Position numbers and translations under genes: made by a program. Below the pieces are notes generated by a model. That model did not search any database and was not told the DNA's origin. It saw only the letters and a program-made list of their open reading frames with translations. Of a DNA stretch of 64,000 bases, positions 15,791-24,728 are shown one piece after another. The number at the start of each line of letters is the position of its first letter. Positions within the stretch are counted from its first letter, which is position 1. Where the stretch lies: positions 1-64,000 of the forward strand of contig JADZEM010000068.1 in NCBI GenBank assembly GCA_020850535.1, written 5' to 3'. This DNA is from Chloroflexota bacterium (GTDB lineage Bacteria > Chloroflexota > UBA6077 > JACCZL01).

Positions 15791-17005
15791 ATGCAGGGAA
15801 CGACGAGTGGTGCGGTGAGCGGGCGCGCTAAGCGATCGCGGCCACGCCGCCAGCAGCTCGGCACGACCGTCGTCTGGCTGGCGGTGCTCGTCCTGGTGCT
15901 TGGGGGCCTGCTGGGCGTCGCGGCGTACCTCGTGCTCGGCCTGCCGGCACCGGGCAGCCCTGGTGCCAGAGCGCCTTCGAGCGCGCAGGGTGGCGCGGCC
16001 TCCCCGGGTGCCGGGATGGTGCCGGCTCCGGAGGGGCCACCGGCGCCACGCCCGGGTGCGCTGGCGCCGGACATCGCCGGGCTGGCACTGGACGGGTCGC
16101 GCGTCGCGCTCGGCGACCTGCGCGGGAAGACGGTCATGGTGAACTTCTGGGCGAGCTGGTGCCCGCCCTGCGAGCGCGAGATGGCCGATCTCCAGCAGCT
16201 GTACGCCGAGGAGAGCAGCGCGGGCTTCGTCGTCCTGGGCGTCAACGAAGGCGAAGCACCGGAGCGTGCGCAGACCTTCCTGACACGGAAGGGGATTACC
16301 TTCCCAAACCTGGTTGATCCCGACATGAGCATCACCAGGCGCTACGAGGTGTTCGGACTCCCGAACTCCTTCTTCGTCGATCCCGCCGGCGTCGTTCGCG
16401 CCCGGATCGTTGGCCCGATCAGTCTGGAGCAGATGCGTAGCCACCTCCAGCAGGTGCGCCAGGGCTCGACCGTCCAGCAGGCGAGCATCCCATCGTTGTT
16501 CGCCGCGACGAGCGCCCTGCACGATCGGCCGGTCGCCGAGGTGGCGGGCGGGCCGATCACCCTCGGCGAGGTCAACCGGCGGATCGACCTGGAGCTGAGC
16601 CTGACGGCGATTAAGGGGGGCCTCGTCACCGACCTGACCCGCCCGGAGCGCAGCGAGGAGCTCCAGCAGCTCCAACGGATCATGACCGAGCGGGTGGTCG
16701 ACGAGCGTGTCGTCGCACGGCGCGCCGGCGCGGCCGGCATCGCCGTCACGGATGCCGAGGTCGACGCCGACCTCGCGCGGACGGCCGGCGAGGCCGGCCT
16801 GACGCCCCCGGCCCTCGTACAGGCCCTCTCAGAGCGTGGCTCGGACATTGCCGTGCTCCGGGACAGTCACCGCGCCGCCAGCCTGATCGGAAGGTTCGTG
16901 GCCGAGCGCGTGCTGACCGGCCAGAATGCTGAGGGGCTCGACGACTACGAGCCGTGGCTCGCAGCGGCGCGCGCGGCTGACGGCGTCCGGATCCTGCTCC
17001 CGTGA
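15791..17005 (+). CDS. TlpA-like thioredoxin fused to a SurA N-terminal-like domain
   Basis: The 404-residue protein has a membrane anchor (22-50) and a Pro/Ala-rich linker. A TlpA/ResA-type thioredoxin fold follows (about 95-235) with active site WASWCPPCE and FGLPNSFFVDPAG. From about 250 a helical region (VAEVAGGPITLGEVNRRIDL, VVDERVVARRAGAAGI) resembles the N-terminal chaperone part of SurA/PrsA. The first part would reduce or oxidise extracytoplasmic disulfides; the second may hold the unfolded substrate. GGAGGTGAG precedes the ATG. It lies 82 bp behind the L,D-transpeptidase gene and before the rhodanese gene. Confidence 0.85.
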   Translation: MQGTTSGAVSGRAKRSRPRRQQLGTTVVWLAVLVLVLGGLLGVAAYLVLGLPAPGSPGARAPSSAQGGAASPGAGMVPAPEGPPAPRPGALAPDIAGLALDGSRVALGDLRGKTVMVNFWASWCPPCEREMADLQQLYAEESSAGFVVLGVNEGEAPERAQTFLTRKGITFPNLVDPDMSITRRYEVFGLPNSFFVDPAGVVRARIVGPISLEQMRSHLQQVRQGSTVQQASIPSLFAATSALHDRPVAEVAGGPITLGEVNRRIDLELSLTAIKGGLVTDLTRPERSEELQQLQRIMTERVVDERVVARRAGAAGIAVTDAEVDADLARTAGEAGLTPPALVQALSERGSDIAVLRDSHRAASLIGRFVAERVLTGQNAEGLDDYEPWLAAARAADGVRILLP

Positions 17006-17052
17006 GACATGGCGCTCGTATGAGAGCGCGTATGAGATAAGGAGACAGCGTG

Positions 17053-17499
17053 ATGAGGGTCAGGCAACGGGGGGTGGTCGTCACGGTTGGCATCGTCGCG
17101 ATGATGGCGGCCACCGTGCTCGCGGTCACGATGCTGCGCCCCGGAATGGCCGCGTCCGGCCCCCAGACAGCACCGAGCGCCGGCGGCTTCAGGAACGTCG
17201 GTCCGGCCGAGCTTCAGCAGATCCTGGGATCGAGCGACCCCGTCCTCGTCGACGTCCACGTGCCCAACGAGGGGTACCTGGCCGGGACGGACGCGCGGAT
17301 CCCGTACACCGAGGTTGCCGCCCGGATCGGCGAGCTACCGGCCGACCGCGACGCCCCGATCGTCCTCTACTGCATGAGCGGCCGGATGAGCGAGATCGCG
17401 GCCAGGAGGCTCGTCGACCTGGGCTACCGCAACGTCGCGCACCTGGCCGGGGGCATGGTCGCCTGGCGGGAGGCCGGCCTGCCCGTGCTGTCGGAGTAG
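17053..17499 (+). CDS. Exported rhodanese-like protein
   Basis: The 148-residue protein has an N-terminal membrane anchor or signal (8-30) and a single rhodanese domain (55-147) with the active loop YCMSGRMSE, and HLAGGMVAWREAG near the end. Rhodaneses carry sulfur as a persulfide on the loop Cys. It follows the TlpA-SurA gene by about 47 bp, with GGAG upstream. GTG at 17050 is an alternative start; the ATG at 17053 has better spacing. With TlpA it suggests extracytoplasmic thiol or sulfane sulfur handling. Confidence 0.85.
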   Translation: MRVRQRGVVVTVGIVAMMAATVLAVTMLRPGMAASGPQTAPSAGGFRNVGPAELQQILGSSDPVLVDVHVPNEGYLAGTDARIPYTEVAARIGELPADRDAPIVLYCMSGRMSEIAARRLVDLGYRNVAHLAGGMVAWREAGLPVLSE

Positions 17500-17551
17500 C
17501 CCCACCAATCCCCCGCCGAGCGCTTCACCGCACGGCCAGATGATGACTGGG

Positions 17552-18664
17552 TCACCGCGCGTCGGCGACGGCCAGCGCCGCCAGCGGGGCGTCGCTGTTG
17601 GACCAGGCGCGCAGGAGCTGCGCCGCCGTGATCCGGCCCTCCCCCCGCCCCGACCACGGCACCGGGTCGCTAAACAGGAAGTCGTCCCCGTCCACCCCGG
17701 TGAGGACGAGGTAATGGTCGTAGGTGACCGCCGCCCACTCGCGTCCTGGCATCAACCGGTACCGCAGCTGCGGGATGACCGGGTGCCCCGCCCGGAGATG
17801 GGTCCGGACCTCGTCGAGCGTCCAGCGACGGTAGCGCCGATTCTCCAGTAGCCCCTGACCCTCCAGGCCGTACGACTCCACGACGCCTTCGAGCGCCTCC
17901 AGCAGGAAGCCGGTGTCCGGCCCGGACGTCCCCTGGAAGCGGTGGGCTTGCTCGCGCAGGCGCGCGGTCGGCACCGTGATGCCGTAAGCTTGCAGGATCA
18001 TCCCGATGCTCGCCGGGCCACAGTTCGCGCCGGCGGCGGCGCTCCCGTCAAGCTGGGTGCGATAGGGGACGCTCAGGGCGACCTGCGCCGCGCCGAAGGC
18101 GAACGGACCGTCCCACGGACGCAGCAGACCCTGCGTCGGTCCGGCCTGGACGGCGCTGGCGTCCACCCAGGCCAGGATGGTGTCGAGCCCGCCCGGCAGG
18201 CCGAGACGGACGGGTATCCGGCCGTCCCGGATCGGCCCGGCGGCCTCGAGTACGGAGAGGCGTGGCACCTGAGCGAGCACGGTCGAGTCCGGATGCCCGT
18301 CGTCGCGCAGGGCGACGTCGCGCACGCTGACGAGCGGCCCGGCCAGAGTCGTCGCGCCGTCGTCCACTACCTCCGGTGGTAGCTCCGGCGCGTCGGCAAC
18401 CTGCTCCGACCCGGGCTCCGCCACGTCGGCCGGTAGGTCGGCCGGCGTGATCCGCGTGACGACGGGGCGCCTGACCGGAGCCCACTCCACGGGAGGCGCA
18501 GCCGGGACACCCGGCCAGACGATCGCGGAGCGCAGCGCCGGCGGCGTGTCCGGGGTCGGCGCCGGGATCGCGGTCCAGGCGGTCACGGCCAGGGTCACGA
18601 GGACGAGCGCATGGCGGGCGAGGTGACCGGTCGTCGGCTGCGTGCGGGTACGGATGGCCTGCAT
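17552..18664 (-). CDS. Exported C39-like peptidase
   Basis: The 370-residue protein has an N-terminal signal or anchor (15-38) and a Pro-rich stretch. An SH3-like region (105-190) and a C39-type papain-fold domain (200-370) follow, with GANCGPASIGMIL holding the catalytic Cys and YDHYLVLTGV the His. Such proteins cleave peptides outside the cell or at the membrane. It converges with the rhodanese gene (52 bp apart) and diverges from the sortase gene; no CTCAG box points toward it. Confidence 0.8.
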   Translation of the reverse strand: MQAIRTRTQPTTGHLARHALVLVTLAVTAWTAIPAPTPDTPPALRSAIVWPGVPAAPPVEWAPVRRPVVTRITPADLPADVAEPGSEQVADAPELPPEVVDDGATTLAGPLVSVRDVALRDDGHPDSTVLAQVPRLSVLEAAGPIRDGRIPVRLGLPGGLDTILAWVDASAVQAGPTQGLLRPWDGPFAFGAAQVALSVPYRTQLDGSAAAGANCGPASIGMILQAYGITVPTARLREQAHRFQGTSGPDTGFLLEALEGVVESYGLEGQGLLENRRYRRWTLDEVRTHLRAGHPVIPQLRYRLMPGREWAAVTYDHYLVLTGVDGDDFLFSDPVPWSGRGEGRITAAQLLRAWSNSDAPLAALAVADAR

Positions 18665-18738
18665 GGGGCCGATTATCCGGGAGACATTGAAGACCTGTCT
18701 ACGGTCTGCGAGACGGAAGAGAGCGGGCGGGGCGAACC

Positions 18739-18792
18739 CTCAGCGAACCCTCAGCCGCGCCTCAGCACGCGTTCAGCCACCCGGCCGACTGT
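18739..18792 (+). promoter_or_regulatory. CTCAG box D (sortase gene)
   Basis: CTCAG, CTCAG, CTCAG, TTCAG start at 18739, 18750, 18761 and 18772. GACTGT follows after 10 nt as the -10. Confidence 0.75.
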
Positions 18793-18862
18793 CCGGTGAG
18801 AGAACCGCGTGCCGCGCGGGTTGGGCGCAGGGCGCGAGCAGACTCGACCTTGGAGAGCTTCT

Positions 18863-19651
18863 GTGGGCGGACACTGGTACAGCAGCAGACCGACAGATGA
18901 CCCAGAACGTCGATCGCGGGCCGGAGGGCGTCTCGCTCGGCGGCATGCCCTGACGCTCCTGGCGACGGGCGTTCTTGCCGGGCTCGTCGGCGTGTCCGCG
19001 CGGTCGGCAAGAACCGCGCTCGGTGCTCCGCTGATGACAGATCCAGCGCGCAGCCCCGAGGCCATGGCTCCACCGACGCCGGGGGTGCCGGGCCGCACCG
19101 GGACCGAGAGCCCGCTCGGCGGCGTGCCGCCCGTTCTTGGCCCGGTCGTGGAACAGAATCGGGTTCTGCCCGTGCCGAGGCAGTGGCCTCCGTCGCCGCG
19201 CGCGCTCCCGACCCGCGGGTTTGGCGTTCGGGAGCAGCCGCCCGAGCGACTGCTCGTGCCCGCCATCGCGGTCGACGCCAGGGTCATGCCGATTGGAGTG
19301 CGGGTGGACAAGCAGGGGCAGCTCGTCTGGGAGACGGCGCCGTTCGCGGTCGGGCACCACCAGGGCACGGGCGTGCCCGGTCTGCCGGGCAATCTCGTGC
19401 TCTCCGGCCACATCAGCAGCCCGAGCGAAGGCGATGTCTTCCGGCGGCTCCCGGACGTGACGGTTGGCGATGGCATCGTCGTCGTCACCTCGGAGCGCCA
19501 CTGGCTCTACCTGGTCACGGCGACACTGGTCGTCACGCCGGACGCCGTTCAGTACATCGAGCCCACCCTCGACCCGGTGGCTACCCTCATCATGTGCGTC
19601 CCGGACGGCGTGTACTCCGATCGCCTGATCGTTCGCGCCGCGCTCGTGTGA
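18863..19651 (+). CDS. Class D/E-type sortase
   Basis: The 262-residue protein (from the GTG at 18863, preceded by GGAGAG) has a membrane segment (30-50), a linker and a sortase beta-barrel (115-262). The active-site residues appear in LSGHISS (His), TLIMCVPDG (Cys) and SDRLIVRA (Arg). The usual TLxTC motif is TLIMC here. A GTG at 18809 is an alternative start. Sortases join proteins to the cell wall or into pili; no LPxTG-type substrate is seen nearby. Confidence 0.8.
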   Translation: MGGHWYSSRPTDDPERRSRAGGRLARRHALTLLATGVLAGLVGVSARSARTALGAPLMTDPARSPEAMAPPTPGVPGRTGTESPLGGVPPVLGPVVEQNRVLPVPRQWPPSPRALPTRGFGVREQPPERLLVPAIAVDARVMPIGVRVDKQGQLVWETAPFAVGHHQGTGVPGLPGNLVLSGHISSPSEGDVFRRLPDVTVGDGIVVVTSERHWLYLVTATLVVTPDAVQYIEPTLDPVATLIMCVPDGVYSDRLIVRAALV

Positions 19652-19713
19652 TGCCGCGGAGCGTTCTCCGGCCTGTCATGCCAGCAGCCTCCGTGGTGCC
19701 GCCCCCGACGCTC

Positions 19714-19767
19714 TTCAGGACATCCTCAGGGGCCTCTCAGGGCCAGCACAGCATCGGCCGGTACGCT
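19714..19767 (+). promoter_or_regulatory. CTCAG box E (methyltransferase gene)
   Basis: TTCAG, CTCAG, CTCAG, CACAG start at 19714, 19725, 19736 and 19747, and TACGCT follows after 10 nt. The -10 is identical to that of box H. Confidence 0.75.
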
Positions 19768-19820
19768 GAGCGTGAACGACAAGAGAACTGGCCCAATGAC
19801 CTTGCCTTCGGGAGACTCCC

Positions 19821-20477
19821 ATGCCTGATGAACCCGCCGCCTACGGCCTCTGGCCGATCGTCGTGGTGAACTCGGCGGTGCTCCTGATCTTCGCGTTCAG
19901 TTTCACCCGCCCGCGCTCGCCCCGGGACTGGCGCTCGTTCGGCGCCTTCGCGGCCTTCGTGGTCGCCCTGTTCACCGAGATGTACGGGTTCCCGCTGACC
20001 ATCTACCTCCTGGCGGGCTGGCTGGGGGGGCGCTTCCCCGAGCTCAATCTCCTGACCCACAACGGCGGGCACCTCTGGCAGACCATGCTCGGTCTGCCCG
20101 GCGACCCGCACACCAGCCCGCTCCATCTGGTGAGCGATCTGGTCATCGTCGCCGGGTTCATCCTCCTCGGCGCCTCGTGGAAGGTCCTGTATGCCGCCCA
20201 GCGCACGGGACGCCTCGCCACGACTGGCCCGTACGCGCGTCTGCGTCATCCGCAGTACGTGGGCTTCACCCTGATCATGGCCGGCTTCCTCCTTCAGTGG
20301 CCCACGCTGCCGACGCTTGCCATGTTCCCAATCCTCGTCACGATGTACGCCCGCCTGGCCCGTCGCGAAGAGCGGGACGCCATGGCCATGTTCGGCGACG
20401 CCTACGTGCAGTACGCCGCCGCCACGCCGGCCTTCGTGCCGCGCCCCCGGCCCCGTGCCGTACCCTCGGCAGCGTAG
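19821..20477 (+). CDS. Isoprenylcysteine carboxyl methyltransferase (ICMT)-like membrane protein
   Basis: The 218-residue protein has five or six membrane segments and the ICMT/PEMT signature TTGPYARLRHPQYVGF followed by RREERDAMAMFGDAYVQY. Members use S-adenosylmethionine to methylate small molecules or thiols at the membrane; the substrate is unknown. GGGAGA precedes the ATG. It stands alone between box E and a strong terminator. Confidence 0.8.
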   Translation: MPDEPAAYGLWPIVVVNSAVLLIFAFSFTRPRSPRDWRSFGAFAAFVVALFTEMYGFPLTIYLLAGWLGGRFPELNLLTHNGGHLWQTMLGLPGDPHTSPLHLVSDLVIVAGFILLGASWKVLYAAQRTGRLATTGPYARLRHPQYVGFTLIMAGFLLQWPTLPTLAMFPILVTMYARLARREERDAMAMFGDAYVQYAAATPAFVPRPRPRAVPSAA

Positions 20478-20552
20478 GTCGCACGCGGGAGCCGCGAGAG
20501 CTGGCGACGGCTTGGTGCGCGGTGCAGGTTCGTCAGGTGGGCTGCTCACAGC

Positions 20553-20586
20553 GACGAGGGCGGCGGGAGATCCCGCCGCCCTCGTC
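20553..20586 (+). terminator. Strong hairpin terminator after the ICMT gene
   Basis: A 15-bp perfect GC-rich stem (20553-20567 with 20572-20586) and a 4-nt loop lie about 75 nt behind the stop codon. It is followed by ATCATC, so a classic T run is lacking. Confidence 0.65.
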
Positions 20587-20680
20587 ATCATCCGGCTCGG
20601 TGAGTCCAGTCACATGCCCTGGCCCGCACCGTCACAGCGGGCGATTGACTCCATACCGCTGGTCGGCGGGGAGGCTGCTC

Positions 20681-20734
20681 CTCAGGCAACCCTCAGGTGC
20701 GGCTCAGCGTGGATTCAGGGCCGGTCCGTATTAC
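20681..20734 (+). promoter_or_regulatory. CTCAG box F, separated from its gene by an IS
   Basis: CTCAG, CTCAG, CTCAG, TTCAG start at 20681, 20692, 20703 and 20714, with TATTAC after 10 nt. The natural target is the gene at 21724, but an IS now lies in the leader between them. Confidence 0.8.
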
Positions 20735-20802
20735 TAGCGAAGCCTCACTCGTCCCGCCGCGCGATGGTGCCCGGCGCCTCGTCGCGGGGCCGTCTCGTCT
20801 AG

Positions 20803-21679
20803 AGCCTGTTATGGACTTACGTCAGGCCGAAGTAGGCAGTAGCGCGGGCGAGTTCGAGGCAGGCGAAGGCGACGAGATGCAGACCGGCCAGGACGGAGAG
20901 GCGGCGCTCGTAGTCTCGGACGAGGCGTCGGAAGCGGGACTTCCAGGCGAAGGATCGCTCCACGACCCAGCGCCTGGGAAGGAGGACGAAGCCACGCTTG
21001 GCCTCGGGCAGCTTGACGACCTCGAGGCGGATGCCGTGGGCCAGGGCCGCCTCGGCGGGGTCAGCGCCCGTGTAGCCCTGGTCGACGAACGCCACCTCCA
21101 CCGTCCCGGCGGTCACAGCTTGCACTTGCCGACTCAACTCGGCCACCTGGGCGCGATCCTGGTCGTTGGCCGGCGTGACGTGCAGGGCCAGCAGGTGGCC
21201 GAGGGTATCGACCGCCACATGCACCTTGCTCCCCTTCCGCCGCTTGGCCCCGTCGTAGCTGGCATGCGCCCCACTCTCGGGCGTGCTCTGGAGGGTCTGG
21301 CTGTCGTAGATCACCGCCGTCGGCTCCGGCGCACGCCCCTCCGCCAACCGGAGCAGCGCCCGCAGGTCATGGATGATCGCTTCGAAGCTGCCAGCCGCCA
21401 GCCAGCGTTGCGTCTGCTGGTACACCACCGGCCACGGCGGCAGGTCGTGCGGCATCCAGCGCCACTGCCCACCGGTCTTCACGATGTAGCGCAGTCCGTT
21501 GAACACCTCCCGCAGCGGGTACGTTCGCTGCGGCGCATCCTCCGTCATCAAGGTCAGGTACGGGGCGACAAACGCCCATTCGTCGTCGCTCACATCACTC
21601 GGGTACGACTTCCGTGCGGGAGTGACATCGCTCATGCCCCCACTTTACGGAAGCCGTGGCCCAAAGTTCATAACAGGCT
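20803..21679 (-). mobile_element. IS5-family insertion sequence, 877 bp
   Basis: The imperfect terminal repeats AGCCTGTTATGgACTT and AGCCTGTTATGaACTT bound the element. It is flanked by direct copies of CTAG (20799-20802 and 21680-21683), which fits the YTAR target of the IS5 group. It carries one intact transposase gene on the minus strand and interrupts the leader of a CTCAG-box operon. Confidence 0.85.
20817..21635 (-). CDS. IS5-family transposase
   Basis: The 272-residue protein has an N-terminal DUF4096-like DNA-binding part ([32 protein letters not shown]) and a DDE domain with YDSQT, VDQGYTG and RRWVVERSF marking the three acidic residues. It appears complete and probably active or recently active, since the terminal repeats and target duplication are intact. 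Confidence 0.9.
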   Translation of the reverse strand: MSDVTPARKSYPSDVSDDEWAFVAPYLTLMTEDAPQRTYPLREVFNGLRYIVKTGGQWRWMPHDLPPWPVVYQQTQRWLAAGSFEAIIHDLRALLRLAEGRAPEPTAVIYDSQTLQSTPESGAHASYDGAKRRKGSKVHVAVDTLGHLLALHVTPANDQDRAQVAELSRQVQAVTAGTVEVAFVDQGYTGADPAEAALAHGIRLEVVKLPEAKRGFVLLPRRWVVERSFAWKSRFRRLVRDYERRLSVLAGLHLVAFACLELARATAYFGLT

Positions 21680-21723
21680 CTAGGACGGCCCCGCGACGAG
21701 GCACACTCCCGAGAGGAGAAGAG

Positions 21724-22641
21724 ATGCGTCGAACCGCTGTCGCCGTCGCCGCGCTGCTCCTGGCGGCCGGCACCACACCCGCGCTCGCGGGCGGTGGCCT
21801 GCCAAAGGTCGCCAGCATCGAGGTCGGTCCCCACCGGGCCGCCGTCCACAACGACTCGCCGTCGCTGCTGACCGGCAGCAACACCCTGACCGTCGAGATC
21901 GGCGACCTCACGGCCGATCACCGGGTGAGCCTCATGCTCATCGGTCCGCGCGGCGAGCAGATCGCCGTCCCGCTCGGCCCGGTCATCGTCCTGGACGGGC
22001 CGGGCGGCGGCCACGGCGGTGGCGAAGCGAGCGCCCCGAATGGTGAGGACAACCATGCGTCTGTTCCTGCCGACGACCACGCCGCCGCGCCGGCCGCGTC
22101 CTCGGCGAAGGCCGACACTCATGGCACGGTAGCCAGGGACGCCCACGGCGCCGCGGAGAGCCACGGGACGAGCGTGACGGCACCGGCCGCACGGGACAGC
22201 CAAGGCGCCCCGGTGCAGGCGAAGCTCGCCACCGCCGTCGACAGCCACGCGGCGAGCCCGGCTGCCGCCGATCCGCACGGGGCCGGCACCCAGGACGGCC
22301 ACGCCACTACCGCGTCCTCGCCGAGTCCGGCCACCGGACATGACGAGGCCGGGCCGGCGGCGGCGGATGCCGACCACGGCCATGAGACTCAGGAGTACAT
22401 GGCGCGTGGCGCGGTCTCGCTCCCCTCGACCGGCACCTGGACCGCGCGCCTCGTCATCCGTGACGCGCACGGCGAGGAGATGGTCGGTGAGGCGCCGGTC
22501 CAGGTCGAGCAGGGCGGCCCGAATCGCCTGTATCTCGGCGTCAGCGGCAGCCTGATCTTCGGCTCAATGCTCTTCGGCATGATCCAGCGGCGTCGGGAGC
22601 CGACCCGCTCGCGCGACCCACGCTCGCGCACCACGCGCTAA
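21724..22641 (+). CDS. Exported His/Ala-rich protein with C-terminal anchor
   Basis: The 305-residue protein has a signal peptide (1-22), a beta-rich domain (25-95), and a long His/Asp/Ala/Ser-rich middle (100-235) that includes many H-x-A/D clusters and could bind metal. A second beta segment (LPSTGTWTARLVIRDAHGEE) and one membrane helix near 275-290 with a basic tail follow. GAGGAGAAGAG precedes the ATG. It is the first gene after the IS and lies 11 bp from the iron-sulfur membrane protein gene. I know no named family; a periplasmic copper or zinc sponge is possible. Confidence 0.65.
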   Translation: MRRTAVAVAALLLAAGTTPALAGGGLPKVASIEVGPHRAAVHNDSPSLLTGSNTLTVEIGDLTADHRVSLMLIGPRGEQIAVPLGPVIVLDGPGGGHGGGEASAPNGEDNHASVPADDHAAAPAASSAKADTHGTVARDAHGAAESHGTSVTAPAARDSQGAPVQAKLATAVDSHAASPAAADPHGAGTQDGHATTASSPSPATGHDEAGPAAADADHGHETQEYMARGAVSLPSTGTWTARLVIRDAHGEEMVGEAPVQVEQGGPNRLYLGVSGSLIFGSMLFGMIQRRREPTRSRDPRSRTTR

Positions 22642-22652
22642 GGAGCGGATCG

Positions 22653-24065
22653 ATGGCTCTCCGACAGCCGGCGCGCCCCGAGCGCGCCCCCACCCCCTTG
22701 ACCATCCTGACGGCCGCCGCGCCAGCACCCCACTCGCGCGGCCTGCTCGACAACCCGCTCGTCCTGGGGTTCCTCCAGAGCCGCTACTACCCGGCCGTCT
22801 TCACCTACCCGGTCCTGGTCGTCTTCGGCTACATCATCTACTCGCTGCTCTGGGGGCCGGCCGCCGCCTCGGCGAACCTCGGCACCAGCCTGACCTGGGT
22901 GCTCTGGTGGCCGCTGATCCCGCTGGCGATGTTCGCGCTCGGGCGCTTCTGGTGCGGGATCTGCCCCTTCGGCACGACCATCGACCTGGTCCAGAAGGTC
23001 GCCGGCCTCGGCCGCCCGGTGCCTGCATTCCTGAAGAAGTACGGCATCTGGGTGATCGACGCCGTCTTCCTGCTGATCACCTGGGCCGACCACGTCTTCG
23101 GTATCGTCGAGTCGCCGCGTGGCTCCGGCTACCTGCTCGGGCTGCTGGTGACGGCCAGCGTCGTGACGGCCGTCTTCTTCGAGCGACGGACCTGGTGCCG
23201 CTACCTCTGCTTCCTCGGCGGCCTCTCGGGCAACTACGCGCGGACCTCGGGCATCCAGCTCCAGGCGACCCCGGACATCTGCGCCACCTGCAAGGACCAG
23301 TACTGCTACAAGGGAAGAGACGGCATCCCCGGCTGCCCCGTCTTCGAAGTGCCGCGCACCATGAACAACATGGCGAACTGCAACTTCTGCGCGGCCTGCA
23401 TCAAGTCGTGCGAGAAGGGCTCGCTGCGGCTCTTCCTCAGGAAGCCCACCAGCGAGCTCTGGTTCCTGGCTCGCCCGAAGTTCGCCGAGGCGTTCCTGGC
23501 GGTCGTCATCGTCGGGATCGTGCTGGTCCAGAACATCACGATGCTCTCGTTCTGGGAGCCGCTGATGACGACGCTCCAGGGCGTCCTGCTTGGCAGCCGG
23601 GTGGCGGCCTTCACGTCGGTCTTCCTGGTCGCGATGGCCGTCCCGTTCGTGCTGATGCTGGCGGCGGCAAAGCTGACCGGCGCCCAGACCGGCGAGGACA
23701 TCGCGCGGACGTTCGCCCGCTTCGGGTACGCGGTGATCCCGCTGGACCTGGCCGGGCACATGGCCCACAACTTCTTCCACCTGTTCGCCGAGGGCAAGGC
23801 GATCCTCTTCAACACGGCCGCCCTCGCCGGCACGTACGTGACGGGGGACGCCGCCCTGGTCTCGACCCCGACCATCCAGGCGATGCAGTTCGCCGTGCTC
23901 GCGCTCGGCATCGGCGGCTCGATCTTCACCGCCTACAAGATCGCCCAGCGCAGTCCTGGCCAGGCCACGCCCCTCCGTGCCTTCGTGCCCCAGCTCGTGG
24001 TGCTGGTCATCTTCGGACTGGTGAACGTCTATCTCTTCACCCTCCCGATGGCCCACCGCGTGTAG
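22653..24065 (+). CDS. NapH/CcoG-like polytopic 4Fe-4S protein
   Basis: The 470-residue protein has about eight or nine membrane helices, with RFWCGICPFGTTIDLVQKV and RRTWCRYLCFLGGLSG in the first half and two Cys-rich clusters after. These are C-x2-C-x3-YCYKG...GCPVF and CNFCAACIKSCEKGSL, the second a classic ferredoxin C-x2-C-x2-C-x3-C. NosR, NapH and CcoG proteins pass electrons across the membrane for nitrous oxide or nitrate reduction or reduce copper for oxidase assembly. Here the copper setting fits the latter. It is co-transcribed with the genes on either side. Confidence 0.8.
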   Translation: MALRQPARPERAPTPLTILTAAAPAPHSRGLLDNPLVLGFLQSRYYPAVFTYPVLVVFGYIIYSLLWGPAAASANLGTSLTWVLWWPLIPLAMFALGRFWCGICPFGTTIDLVQKVAGLGRPVPAFLKKYGIWVIDAVFLLITWADHVFGIVESPRGSGYLLGLLVTASVVTAVFFERRTWCRYLCFLGGLSGNYARTSGIQLQATPDICATCKDQYCYKGRDGIPGCPVFEVPRTMNNMANCNFCAACIKSCEKGSLRLFLRKPTSELWFLARPKFAEAFLAVVIVGIVLVQNITMLSFWEPLMTTLQGVLLGSRVAAFTSVFLVAMAVPFVLMLAAAKLTGAQTGEDIARTFARFGYAVIPLDLAGHMAHNFFHLFAEGKAILFNTAALAGTYVTGDAALVSTPTIQAMQFAVLALGIGGSIFTAYKIAQRSPGQATPLRAFVPQLVVLVIFGLVNVYLFTLPMAHRV

Positions 24066-24084
24066 GGACGGGGATGGAGCTCTC

Positions 24085-24634
24085 ATGACGAGCGTGACAA
24101 CTCGCGTCGCCCTACTGGCCCTGGCCGGGGCGCTGACCGCAACCGCGCTCTCCATCAGGCCCACCGTCGAGCGGTCATCCGAGAGCGCGCCACCACCGCT
24201 GCCCGAGCTCCTCGCTCGGGCAGCGGGCGGCGACCCGGTTGCGCTTGATACCGCGCCGACAGGGAGGGACCCGCCCCACGCAGGCGACCCGTCCGATGCG
24301 CGGTGCGGGAGTCCAGGCCGCCGAAGCGCCCCCACCGAGCGCATCGGTCTGGTTGATGGTCTTGGGGCCAGTGACCCTCTTCCTCGGCCTTGTGTCCTGG
24401 GCATACCTTGACCGACCTCGACGCCAGCGATACATGGCGCTCGCGCACGCCGCTGAGAGAGCGCACTCCGCGGCGGCTGCGGCCGCCAATCCCTGCAGCC
24501 CGGGGTTGGTGAGTGAGCAGCTACCTCACCTCGAATTGTGGCGAGGTAGTCTGCTCGGACTTCCGAACGGCGTGCGGCTTTCACTGGTGTCGTGGTGGCC
24601 CGTGGGCCGCGATCGCGACCGTCCGGCAGCCTGA
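24085..24634 (+). pseudogene. Frameshifted small exported/membrane protein gene
   Basis: From the ATG at 24085 (GGAG seven nt before) the frame encodes a signal-like segment (TRVALLALAGALTATALSI) and then degrades into Arg/Pro/Ser-rich sequence ending near 24411. From about 24290 the +1 frame encodes a clear membrane helix (WLMVLGPVTLFLGLVSWAYL) with a basic, His/Ala-rich tail to 24634. The simplest reading is one gene with a single frameshift, natural or from sequencing; two small genes remain possible. Confidence 0.45.
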
Positions 24635-24699
24635 CTGGAAGGAGTCCAGGCTTCTCACGTCGGCGTACGCGATTCCAGGTGATCCCAAGCCCAACGTAC

Positions 24700-24728
24700 G
24701 AGGGCCAGGCAGCACTTGCCTGGCCCTC
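24700..24728. terminator. Bidirectional hairpin between convergent genes
   Basis: An 11-bp perfect stem (24700-24710 with 24718-24728, GAGGGCCAGGC) and a 7-nt loop lie between convergent transcription units. There is no T run on either side. The remaining bases from 24635 to 24916 show no gene. Confidence 0.55.

Larger units (their letters stand above)
20776..21702 (+). repeat. 19-bp leader hairpin split by the IS insertion
   Basis: The arms at 20776-20794 and 21684-21702 are perfect inverse complements over 19 bp (left arm GCCTCGTCGCGGGGCCGTC). Without the IS they would form a hairpin with loop TCGTCTAG just upstream of the ribosome site of the gene at 21724. The IS sits exactly in that loop. 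Confidence 0.8.

Noticed and set aside
18863-19651. Sorting-signal substrates for the sortase among the exported proteins
   Set aside because: None of the exported proteins in the window ends in an LPxTG-like motif, membrane helix and basic tail together.
24700-24728. A riboswitch or mobile-element end
   Set aside because: It is a simple perfect hairpin between convergent genes, better explained as a terminator.
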